Positions 15,587-23,319 of a DNA stretch of 57,538 bases are shown here, in pieces; position 1 is the stretch's first letter; every line of letters starts with the position of its first letter. The DNA comes from Paludibacteraceae bacterium. Its GTDB lineage: Bacteria; Bacteroidota; Bacteroidia; Bacteroidales; Paludibacteraceae. The DNA lies in contig CAJOIR010000021.1 in the NCBI GenBank assembly GCA_905234685.1, forward strand, positions 1-57,538, written 5' to 3'. The notes under the pieces were generated by a model that had not been told where the DNA came from, did no database searches, and was given only the letters and a program-made list of their open reading frames with translations. Made by a program: the position numbers and the translations under genes.

Positions 15587-17440
15587 ATGAATACAAACCA
15601 ACCAAATGCGAATATGATACGTAAGAGATTTTCAAGCAGTTTATTGCTGTCAGTACTGATGACGGCAGTTGTTTTGTCCACCTCCTGCAAGTCAGATGCG
15701 GATTTTAGCAACATTGACAAGCATGCAGACATAAGTATGGGTCTTGCCATGCCGATAGGCTCTATGTCTGCATCAATTAACGACTTTATCGGCAGCGAGA
15801 ACATCCGCAAGTATCTTGCAGTGAACGAGGCAGGCGTTCTCCAGTTCAACTACGAGATGACTACAAGCCAGCCGTTTGCTACAATAGATTTGTCTCACTT
15901 CAATGCAGACGCTCATATTCCTCAGGATTTAATCAACCTGACTGGCGGAATGCTTATAGGTGACGGCGAGCCTCACTCGATAACAATACCGTTCGTGATG
16001 GATATGGCGGAGCTCAACACCGCTGCAAGTATACCGGAGCGCGGCAGAATAGACAGCATGCACATCAGGAATGCCGCCATCACTGCCACCATCTCGCTTC
16101 AGAACTGGGATTTGCCTAAAGACTACATCTATCAGCTGAATTTGCGCTTAGGTGACCAGTTCAGACTGAAAGGCAGCAACAAGATTTCTCTCCCGTTCCA
16201 AGACTATGGTCAGACAATGACAATAGACCTCTCAGACTTTACGATAGACTTGATTAAAAACCATCAAATAAATCCTACAACCAAGGATGAGGCAGATGCA
16301 AATGCCGGCAACCAGATAGAGATGGAGTTTGAGATAGTACTGCTCATGCCTGCCGGTGCGACACAGGTTGTCAGTCCGGACTCGCGCATCCTGATTGACA
16401 TGCAGAACAAGATAATGAGTTATGAGGCATTGTGGGGTTATTTCGTACCTGGCAACAAGATGCAGGTGATAGGCGATGCCAACATAGGGAGCGACCTGAA
16501 CGAGTGGGCAAAGATGAGGAAGTGCACACTGATGCTTGCCCAACCACGTGTGAACATAACGGCTGCTACTGAGTTCACCGCTCCGTTGGTACTGAGAATC
16601 AACAATCTGTCAGTCACATCGATGGAATCAGGTGCGACCGAGAAGGCTCACTTTGCCGAAGGAGACCACATGACATGGCACTACTACACACTTGACTCAT
16701 ATTCTCGTCAGTTCAAAACGCCTATAGGCACACAGTATAAGGATTCGCTGATGCTGACAGAAGATGAGACGCTCGGCGACCTTGATAGACTGTTCAAGCT
16801 TCGCCCTGACAGTCTTAACTACAACCTCAATGTTGACATAGACTATGACTACCGCCATCTGCAACACAGAATGACACCTAACCCAGATGTGGCAATAGAC
16901 CTGAAACTGTATGTGCCACTTACATTCGGGAAGGGTATGGAACTGAATTATACAGACACCATAAAGGACGTAAATATAGCATTGAATCTTGACTCACTGA
17001 TAGAAAGCGTCAAAATGATAGACTCAATAAAGACCTCTGACCTGAAACTGCGTGTAAGAGCCGAGAACACCATACCGCTTGACATCAAAGCAGGTTTCGC
17101 ATTCCTTGACTCACTTGACAACCCGATAGACTTGAGTGGACTGATAGACAACGACACCTTGTTGATAGCTGCTCCGAAAGACCTTGAACGTGGTGTAGTC
17201 AATCCTGACAAACCGGGAGTATCGGAGATAATAATCAACGTGTCTAAAGAAGAGTTCCAGAAACTTCACAAGATAAACAAGATAGTATATGACGCCTACT
17301 TGATGACCAATGATGAAAGTTTCAACAGCGTAGGTACACAATATGTATCTCTTATACCTGAATCGGGTTTCACAATGCACATGGCAGCATCTGCAAACCT
17401 GGAAGCTCTGCTTAATCTTGATTTCAAATCAAACAAATAA
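15587..17440 (+). CDS. Large lipoprotein of unknown function (617 aa), partner of the TSP3/OmpA protein
   Basis: I do not recognise a named domain. A signal peptide ends in a lipobox (VLSTSC, Cys near residue 34). The rest is rich in beta-strand-like segments of alternating polar and hydrophobic residues, with repeated short motifs such as TIDLSDFTIDL and DSIKTSDLKLRVRAEN, suggesting several stacked beta-sandwich modules on the outer or periplasmic surface. An alternative start is the ATG at 15614 (MIRKRFSSS), which gives a tighter signal peptide. It ends just before the DUF5723/OmpA gene (24 bases to its preferred start) and has a strong promoter, so the two are probably co-expressed envelope proteins. 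Confidence 0.7.
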   Translation: MNTNQPNANMIRKRFSSSLLLSVLMTAVVLSTSCKSDADFSNIDKHADISMGLAMPIGSMSASINDFIGSENIRKYLAVNEAGVLQFNYEMTTSQPFATIDLSHFNADAHIPQDLINLTGGMLIGDGEPHSITIPFVMDMAELNTAASIPERGRIDSMHIRNAAITATISLQNWDLPKDYIYQLNLRLGDQFRLKGSNKISLPFQDYGQTMTIDLSDFTIDLIKNHQINPTTKDEADANAGNQIEMEFEIVLLMPAGATQVVSPDSRILIDMQNKIMSYEALWGYFVPGNKMQVIGDANIGSDLNEWAKMRKCTLMLAQPRVNITAATEFTAPLVLRINNLSVTSMESGATEKAHFAEGDHMTWHYYTLDSYSRQFKTPIGTQYKDSLMLTEDETLGDLDRLFKLRPDSLNYNLNVDIDYDYRHLQHRMTPNPDVAIDLKLYVPLTFGKGMELNYTDTIKDVNIALNLDSLIESVKMIDSIKTSDLKLRVRAENTIPLDIKAGFAFLDSLDNPIDLSGLIDNDTLLIAAPKDLERGVVNPDKPGVSEIIINVSKEEFQKLHKINKIVYDAYLMTNDESFNSVGTQYVSLIPESGFTMHMAASANLEALLNLDFKSNK

Positions 17441-17464
17441 TCAAACGACATGAGGACTACAATT

Positions 17465-20248
17465 ATGAAACAGACTATTCGTATCGCGGCTCTCGCTGTC
17501 GCTTTGACCACAATGACGTTCACCGTAACAGCACAGCAACAGGTGAACACACTGTATTTCCTTGAGAATGCGCCGGTAAGACAATATATCAACCCTGCCT
17601 TCCAGCCTATCAGCAACTTCTATTTGAGTCTGCCTGTGATAGGCTACACAAGCATTTGGGCAGGTAACAACTCTCTTGCCCCAAGTGATGTGATATTCAC
17701 CAATGCCGCAGGTCAGACCATCACATTCCTGCACCCCGATGCAGACCGTCAGCAATTCTTCAAGTCGTTGAAAGAGACGACAATGATGGACTTTGACCTG
17801 AGGACGAGCATACTGAGTTTCGGCTTCCGCTTCAAGGAAAAGAACTATATGCATATAGCAGTAAACGAGCGCATTGACGGTGCAGTGACACTACCTAAAA
17901 GCCTGTTTGCCTTCCTGCTTGACGGCGGCATGAAAGACCTGAGTGGCGGAGACAACCGTGTTGACCTGAGTTCACTCGGCATGGGTGTGTCAGCCTATAC
18001 AGAGATAGGTATCGGTTACACACGCAAGTTCAATGAGCATTGGGCATTCGGTCTGAAAGCCAATTTCCTTGCAGGTAATGCATATATAGGTATGAGGCAG
18101 AACAACCTCGGCATGAACATGACTTCAGACAAATGGGATATATTCGGCAACGGAGACCTGAGCATATCTGTACCTTTGCTCCCCCTACCCGACCACATGC
18201 CCACATTCCAGGAGTTGCAGAAGCCTGACTCTCTTTTCAAAATATCTGAGACCTTCGGTAGCATCAATTTTGCAAAAGACTGGCAAAAAATAATCAAACC
18301 TGCAGGTATGGGTGCTTCGTTTGATTTAGGTCTGAGTTATAAGCCAATCAAACAGTTAGCAATCACAGCGTCAGTGACAGACCTCGGTTTCATCGTCTGG
18401 AAAGGAGCCATATATAACTACAACATCAATGGCACATTTGACGGTGTGGGAGAATTCAAATACAACGACTATGTGGATCACGAAGGCAACTTCGATGGTA
18501 ATATGCTGAAGGATACTCTGGTAAGTCGTCTGAAAGGTGTGTATGAAAACATGCTGACAGGCAACCGCACAGGTGACAAATTCCTGCGTATGCTGTCATG
18601 CAAACTGAATGTAGGTCTCGATGCCAATCTGTGGGACAACAGAATAGGTCTCGGTGTATATTCGCGCACTCATTTCTTCAACAAGAAAGTGTATGAGGAA
18701 GTGACTGTAGGTGCAGCATTCCGTCCAGTACACTGGTTTAACATAGCAGCATCATATTCGTTCATGAACGGCAGAGGTCACAGCATAGGCGCCGCTTTAG
18801 GTCTGGTTACATACGAAGGTCTGGGTATATTCCTTGCCGCTGACTATGTGCCTTTTGACTATGCAAAGATTGATGTCAAAGGAACGAGCAAGAATCTTAT
18901 TCCTTACAAAGTAAAGGGTCTTAACCTCGCATTCGGCATTAACCTCGTGATAGGTCATCATGTTGACCGCGACAAGGACAATGACGGAGTTTACGATAAA
19001 TTCGACCTCTGCCCTGAGACACCGAAAAAAGTGGCTGTTGACAGCGATGGTTGTCCGCTTGACACCGATGGTGACGGGATACCTGACTATTTGGACGAAT
19101 GTGCCGAGACACCTCATGAGGCCTATGGAATGGTTGATGAGAAAGGTTGCCCGATAGACAGCGATGGTGACGGAGTGCCTGACTATAAAGACAAATGCCC
19201 TGATACGCCTGAAGAAGCATGGAGTCAGTTGGATGAGAACGGTTGTCCGAAAGACTCGGATGGTGACGGAGTGCCTGACTACTTGGACGAGTGTCCAAAC
19301 ACACCTACTGCAGCATACGGCTTGGTTGACAATAAAGGTTGTCCGCTTGACACTGACGGTGATGAAGTGCCTGACTATTTAGACGACTGCAATGATACTC
19401 CTATTGAGGCAAAAGGGTTCGTTGACAAACACGGTTGTCTGCTTGACACTGACCTTGACGGAGTACCCGACTATCTTGACAAATGCAATGACACACCTCG
19501 TCAGGCATACGGTTTCGTAGATGAAAATGGTTGTCTGCTTGACACCGACGGTGACGGAATACCTGACTACATCGACCGTTGCAACGACACACCTGCCGGC
19601 ACCAAGGTTGACGAATGGGGCTGCAGCAAGGATAGTGACGGTGACGGTGTGCCTGACTACAAAGACGAATGTCCTAACACACCTTCGGCAGCATACGGCA
19701 AAGTGGACGAGAAAGGCTGTCCGAAAGACACTGATATGGACGGAGTGCCTGACTATCAGGACGAATGCCCGACAACACCAGGTCTGAAAGAGAACAAGGG
19801 CTGCCCGGCACTGAAGAAAGAGGTGCGCAACCTTCTGAAAAAAGCTATGCAGGGTATTCAGTTTGAGACAGGCAAGGCTACTATCAAGAAGACCTCCCAC
19901 CCTCTGCTTAACCAGATTGCCAATGTCTTTATCGAGAACCCGACATACAAAGTGGAAGTACAGGGTCACACCGACAATGTGGGTAAGCCTGAATTTAACC
20001 AAGACCTGTCGGAGAAACGTGCACAGGCAGTACGCAAGTATCTTGTCGGTGCTGGTGTGCCGGAAGAGCAACTCACTGCACACGGATATGGTGACACCAT
20101 GCCGATTGAGAGTAATAAAACTGCTGCAGGACGTACAAAGAACCGTCGTGTAGAGTTTGTTGTAAGTTTCGAAGAAGTGTCGTATGAGGAAGTGAACGAC
20201 CGTGTTCAGCCTCAACCTCAAGACACTACTGCCAATGCAGCACAATAA
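17465..20248 (+). CDS. DUF5723-like outer-membrane protein with nine thrombospondin type 3 repeats and OmpA C-terminal domain
   Basis: A 927-residue protein. The signal peptide starting MKQTIRIAALAVA is cleaved after VTAQ; an in-frame ATG at 17450 is less likely. Residues about 25-495 form a barrel-like region resembling DUF5723. Residues about 500-780 hold nine Ca2+-binding type 3 repeats (DxDGDGxPDxxDxCP). Residues about 800-910 form an OmpA-like peptidoglycan-binding domain with QGHTDNVGKPEFN, LSEKRAQAVRKYL and KNRRVEFVV. A Pro/Gln-rich tail follows. It probably spans the outer membrane and grips peptidoglycan through the rigid Ca2+-bound repeat stalk. Confidence 0.85.
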   Translation: MKQTIRIAALAVALTTMTFTVTAQQQVNTLYFLENAPVRQYINPAFQPISNFYLSLPVIGYTSIWAGNNSLAPSDVIFTNAAGQTITFLHPDADRQQFFKSLKETTMMDFDLRTSILSFGFRFKEKNYMHIAVNERIDGAVTLPKSLFAFLLDGGMKDLSGGDNRVDLSSLGMGVSAYTEIGIGYTRKFNEHWAFGLKANFLAGNAYIGMRQNNLGMNMTSDKWDIFGNGDLSISVPLLPLPDHMPTFQELQKPDSLFKISETFGSINFAKDWQKIIKPAGMGASFDLGLSYKPIKQLAITASVTDLGFIVWKGAIYNYNINGTFDGVGEFKYNDYVDHEGNFDGNMLKDTLVSRLKGVYENMLTGNRTGDKFLRMLSCKLNVGLDANLWDNRIGLGVYSRTHFFNKKVYEEVTVGAAFRPVHWFNIAASYSFMNGRGHSIGAALGLVTYEGLGIFLAADYVPFDYAKIDVKGTSKNLIPYKVKGLNLAFGINLVIGHHVDRDKDNDGVYDKFDLCPETPKKVAVDSDGCPLDTDGDGIPDYLDECAETPHEAYGMVDEKGCPIDSDGDGVPDYKDKCPDTPEEAWSQLDENGCPKDSDGDGVPDYLDECPNTPTAAYGLVDNKGCPLDTDGDEVPDYLDDCNDTPIEAKGFVDKHGCLLDTDLDGVPDYLDKCNDTPRQAYGFVDENGCLLDTDGDGIPDYIDRCNDTPAGTKVDEWGCSKDSDGDGVPDYKDECPNTPSAAYGKVDEKGCPKDTDMDGVPDYQDECPTTPGLKENKGCPALKKEVRNLLKKAMQGIQFETGKATIKKTSHPLLNQIANVFIENPTYKVEVQGHTDNVGKPEFNQDLSEKRAQAVRKYLVGAGVPEEQLTAHGYGDTMPIESNKTAAGRTKNRRVEFVVSFEEVSYEEVNDRVQPQPQDTTANAAQ
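18964..19806 (+). repeat. In-gene tandem array of nine ~96-bp units coding TSP3 repeats
   Basis: Units of about 32 codons recur with the DNA word GACGGAGTGCCTGACTA and close variants. The acidic Ca2+ motif is intact in most copies. Copy 5 reads DTDGDEVPD (Gly to Glu), copies 6 and 9 have Leu or Met in place of Gly, and copy 1 is the most divergent. In copies 5-7 the CP pair is replaced by CN. The array length can change by slippage or recombination. Confidence 0.9.
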
Positions 20249-20284
20249 GACAATAACAAACATAAAATATCAATACACAATATT

Positions 20285-21001
20285 ATGGGAAGAGCATTTG
20301 AATATCGCAAAGCGACCAAACTGAAACGTTGGGGACACATGGCTCGTACGTTCACCAAACTCGGCAAGGAAATAACCATTGCAGCACGTGATGGTGGTCC
20401 GGATCCGGACATGAATCCTCGTCTGCGCGTACTTATTCAGCAGTGCAAGAAAGAGAACATGCCGAAAGAAAATATTGAGCGTGCCATAAAGAAAGCTACC
20501 GACAAGTCGTCGGAGGGTTATAAAGAAATCAACTATGAAGGCTATGGCCCACACGGCATCGCTATCTTTGTGGAGACTGCCACTGACAACAACATGCGTA
20601 CTGTGGCCAACATACGCTCCTACTTCACAAAACACGGAGGCTCACTCGGCACACAAGGCTGTCTTCAATTCCTGTTCGACAGAAAAGCAGTGTTTACCGT
20701 TGCTCCTAAAGAAGGTGTTGACCTTGACGAACTGGAGCTTGAACTGATAGACTATGGCGTTGACGAACTTGATCAGGATGAAGAAGGCAACATCATTCTC
20801 TATGGCGACTTCGCTTCGTACTCGCAGATACAGAAATATCTGGAAGAAAATGGTTATGAGATAAATTCTGCTGAATTCGTTCGTATTCCCAATGACACAA
20901 AGACGTTGACTGACGAGCAACGCGAATCTGTACAGAAACTCATTGACAAGATAGAAGAAGATGAGGATGTGCAAAACGTGTTCACCAACATGGCAGAATA
21001 A
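20285..21001 (+). CDS. yebC: YebC/PmpR-family protein
   Basis: A 238-residue cytoplasmic protein beginning MGRAFEYRKATKLKRWG, with the conserved GKEITIAARDGGPDPDMNPRLR, MPKENIERAIKKA and YEGYGPHGIAIFVE. YebC proteins were long annotated as transcription regulators; some are now linked to translation at proline-rich stretches. The name states family, not tested role. It lies 36 bases after the OmpA gene and one base before the rsmG ATG, so it is coupled to rsmG. Confidence 0.93.
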   Translation: MGRAFEYRKATKLKRWGHMARTFTKLGKEITIAARDGGPDPDMNPRLRVLIQQCKKENMPKENIERAIKKATDKSSEGYKEINYEGYGPHGIAIFVETATDNNMRTVANIRSYFTKHGGSLGTQGCLQFLFDRKAVFTVAPKEGVDLDELELELIDYGVDELDQDEEGNIILYGDFASYSQIQKYLEENGYEINSAEFVRIPNDTKTLTDEQRESVQKLIDKIEEDEDVQNVFTNMAE

Positions 21002-21002
21002 A

Positions 21003-21623
21003 ATGGAATATATTAAGAAATATTTCCGACTGACAGACACACAAGAGCAGCAAATGGCTGCTCTTGGTGTTCTCTATCCGGACTGGAACAGCAAGATAAA
21101 CGTCATCTCTCGCAAAGACATAAACAATTTGTACGAACACCATGTGCTCCACTCTCTTGCAATATGCAAAGTGTTACGTTTTTCGGCAGGAAGCACTATT
21201 CTTGATGTAGGTACAGGCGGAGGCTTTCCAGGAATACCACTTGCCATAATGTTTCCGGAATGCAGGTTTACCCTGATAGACAGCGTTGGCAAAAAGATTC
21301 GTGTAGCACAAGAGATAGCCACTGCAATAGGACTGCAGAATGTGACATGCAAACAACTGCGTGCAGAAGAAGAGAAAGGCAAGTTTGACTTTGTGGTATC
21401 ACGTGCAGTCATGCCTCTGCCTGACTTAGTAAAACTGGTACGCAAGAATATAAGCCGTGAGCAGCACAATGCATTGCCTAACGGACTTATCTGTCTGAAA
21501 GGCGGAGAGTTATATCAGGAAATACGCCCATATAAGAACATTGCAGAAATATTTGACATTACTGACTTCTTCACAGAGGAATATTTCAAGACAAAGAAAG
21601 CCGTATATCTGCCATTGAGTTAG
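21003..21623 (+). CDS. rsmG: 16S rRNA (guanine-527-N7)-methyltransferase
   Basis: A 206-residue SAM-dependent methyltransferase that modifies G527 of 16S rRNA. ILDVGTGGGFPGIPLAI (about residues 65-81) is the SAM-binding motif I, followed by TLIDSVGKKI and FVVSRAVMPL. The ATG at 21003 follows the yebC stop by one base; an upstream in-frame start at 20961 would lie inside yebC and adds non-family residues. It is followed two bases later by the MBL hydrolase gene. Loss of this enzyme in other bacteria gives low-level streptomycin resistance. Confidence 0.93.
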   Translation: MEYIKKYFRLTDTQEQQMAALGVLYPDWNSKINVISRKDINNLYEHHVLHSLAICKVLRFSAGSTILDVGTGGGFPGIPLAIMFPECRFTLIDSVGKKIRVAQEIATAIGLQNVTCKQLRAEEEKGKFDFVVSRAVMPLPDLVKLVRKNISREQHNALPNGLICLKGGELYQEIRPYKNIAEIFDITDFFTEEYFKTKKAVYLPLS

Positions 21624-21625
21624 CC

Positions 21626-22309
21626 ATGAAAATTCATACCTTTTATTTCAATCCGTTCAGGGAATGTACATATCTCATATCAAATGACAGCGGTGATACT
21701 GTTATTGTTGACTGCGGCTGCTATGGTATGAGCGAGTGTGAGCGGTTGAAAAAGTATATTGAAAGCAATGGTCTGAAGATTAGACATCATTTGCTAACTC
21801 ACGCCCACCTTGACCACGTGTTCGGAGCACGGTTTGTTTATGACCAATACGGAGTTCTCCCCACCCTGTCGGAGAAAGATGCAAGATTGTACCAACGTGT
21901 TGAAGCCCAATCTGCTGCATTCGACATACCTATGACCGATGAGCCGCTGAAAGAGTATGTTTCTTTGGAAAGTCTTATTCAGACCACGCCTGACACTTAT
22001 GAAGAATACATAAGAATGCTTGACACAGACTGGTATGTGTTGCATACTCCTGGACATTCGGAAGGCAGTGTGTGTTATATGCTAAAGCAGCAGAAGGGTG
22101 TTCCAACGCCAGTATTGTTCTCTGGTGACACTCTGTTTCAAGGTGGAATAGGCAGAACTGACTTACCGCAGGGCGACATGATGAAGATGCTTGGGAGTCT
22201 TGAGACTTTGCGGCGGTTACCTGACGAAACAGTTATTTATCCCGGCCACGGCTACTGCACAAGTATTGCTGAAGAGAAACGCTACAATCCTTATTTCTCT
22301 TCATACTGA
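21626..22309 (+). CDS. MBL-fold metallohydrolase, glyoxalase II-like
   Basis: A 227-residue cytoplasmic hydrolase. The metal site THAHLDH occupies residues 58-64, followed by HTPGHSEGSV, SGDTLFQGGIGRTDLP and YPGHG. This is the pattern of the small glyoxalase II/persulfide-dioxygenase-like branch, which binds two metal ions. The substrate is not determined by sequence. It begins two bases after rsmG, and its 3' end overlaps the convergent DUF4249 gene by 19 bases. Confidence 0.88.
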   Translation: MKIHTFYFNPFRECTYLISNDSGDTVIVDCGCYGMSECERLKKYIESNGLKIRHHLLTHAHLDHVFGARFVYDQYGVLPTLSEKDARLYQRVEAQSAAFDIPMTDEPLKEYVSLESLIQTTPDTYEEYIRMLDTDWYVLHTPGHSEGSVCYMLKQQKGVPTPVLFSGDTLFQGGIGRTDLPQGDMMKMLGSLETLRRLPDETVIYPGHGYCTSIAEEKRYNPYFSSY

Positions 22310-23316
22310 AACATAGTCATATACCTATATTGGGAGAAAACGGTAAAGCAGCCTATCACATTGCCTGAAAAGTTGCCAAACACCTGCACTTTCTCCTCCA
22401 TGCCAAGCATACTTTCATTACTGCCTGCAAATTTCGCCATTGACTGCATATAAAGGTATGTGTCTGACGTATACGTACGAACTTGGGTTGTTATGCCATC
22501 AAGTTGGGCCGTCTTTTCATTATTAATATAACTATGTGGTGCATATGCCAGAACTATGACATCTTTCCCCTCCTCAGGCAGGTCACTCATACGAAAATCA
22601 AGATATTCGTATGTCTCAACCTCTTCAATCTCGAACGAGAACATATTCTCAATCATTTCTTCCCAATCCTGCTGGTCAGGCGAGTTGAGTTCCTGAAACA
22701 GGATATCTGAACTTAACACTGCCAATGTGCGAAGCCATGAGTCCTGCACCTCAAGTCTGCCAACTAAAGTGCGGTCTTCAGTAGGACATATGTGATATGT
22801 AAGTTTATAAACCAGATAATCATTGTCAGTCGTTGCGTTCTTGGATGTCAATTCCACATCAACCAAATCAATTCTCGGTTTCTCAGGTATAGTCTGCTTT
22901 GCAGTGGTCTCGCCATATTGCGGATGATTGACTTTCACTGTTATCACATCACCAACTTGAGGATAACGAGGGCCGCGATATACCTTGTCGTCATCTTCAT
23001 ATTTATATCTATAGTAACATGATGACTCATTGTAAGGCAACTCCAACCATGCGCTGTCATTCACACGGTATTCAACCTTGGCATCAGGCAGTACATATTG
23101 TTTCAAAACAGGTTCCTGCTTATACTGTTTGCTATCATCAAGAAAGAACCAACTTCTCTGGACCGTACATTGGGGCGGCCAACGAGTGGGCTCTACACGA
23201 CAGAACACAACCATTTGCGGTTCGGTAATCTCGCCTTTATATACAATCTCTGTCCTGCATGATGCAAACAGGCATAGGAGAAACAGAAGAACTATATGTT
23301 TGTATGCAAATGACAT
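22291..23316 (-). CDS. DUF4249 family lipoprotein
   Basis: A 341-residue protein with a short signal peptide and lipobox (LFASC, Cys near residue 20). PQMVVFCRV follows, then PDAKVEYRVNDSAW and a region with VGDVITVKV. This is DUF4249, typically encoded with a TonB-dependent receptor and anchored on the outer membrane; its ligand is unknown. It begins three bases after the TonB receptor gene, so the two form a pair. The last 19 bases overlap the convergent MBL hydrolase gene. Confidence 0.82.
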   Translation of the reverse strand: MSFAYKHIVLLFLLCLFASCRTEIVYKGEITEPQMVVFCRVEPTRWPPQCTVQRSWFFLDDSKQYKQEPVLKQYVLPDAKVEYRVNDSAWLELPYNESSCYYRYKYEDDDKVYRGPRYPQVGDVITVKVNHPQYGETTAKQTIPEKPRIDLVDVELTSKNATTDNDYLVYKLTYHICPTEDRTLVGRLEVQDSWLRTLAVLSSDILFQELNSPDQQDWEEMIENMFSFEIEEVETYEYLDFRMSDLPEEGKDVIVLAYAPHSYINNEKTAQLDGITTQVRTYTSDTYLYMQSMAKFAGSNESMLGMEEKVQVFGNFSGNVIGCFTVFSQYRYMTMFQYEEK

Positions 23317-23319
23317 AGG

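Noticed and set aside
18964..19806. Regular ~96-bp repeats as a possible CRISPR-like array
   Set aside because: The repeats are in frame within a coding gene and encode TSP3 Ca2+ motifs; there are no distinct spacers.
19379..20263. 294-codon open frame on the minus strand opposite the TSP3/OmpA gene
   Set aside because: It is the mirror of the repeat-rich and OmpA coding sequence; the plus-strand protein has clear domains and the antisense product has none.
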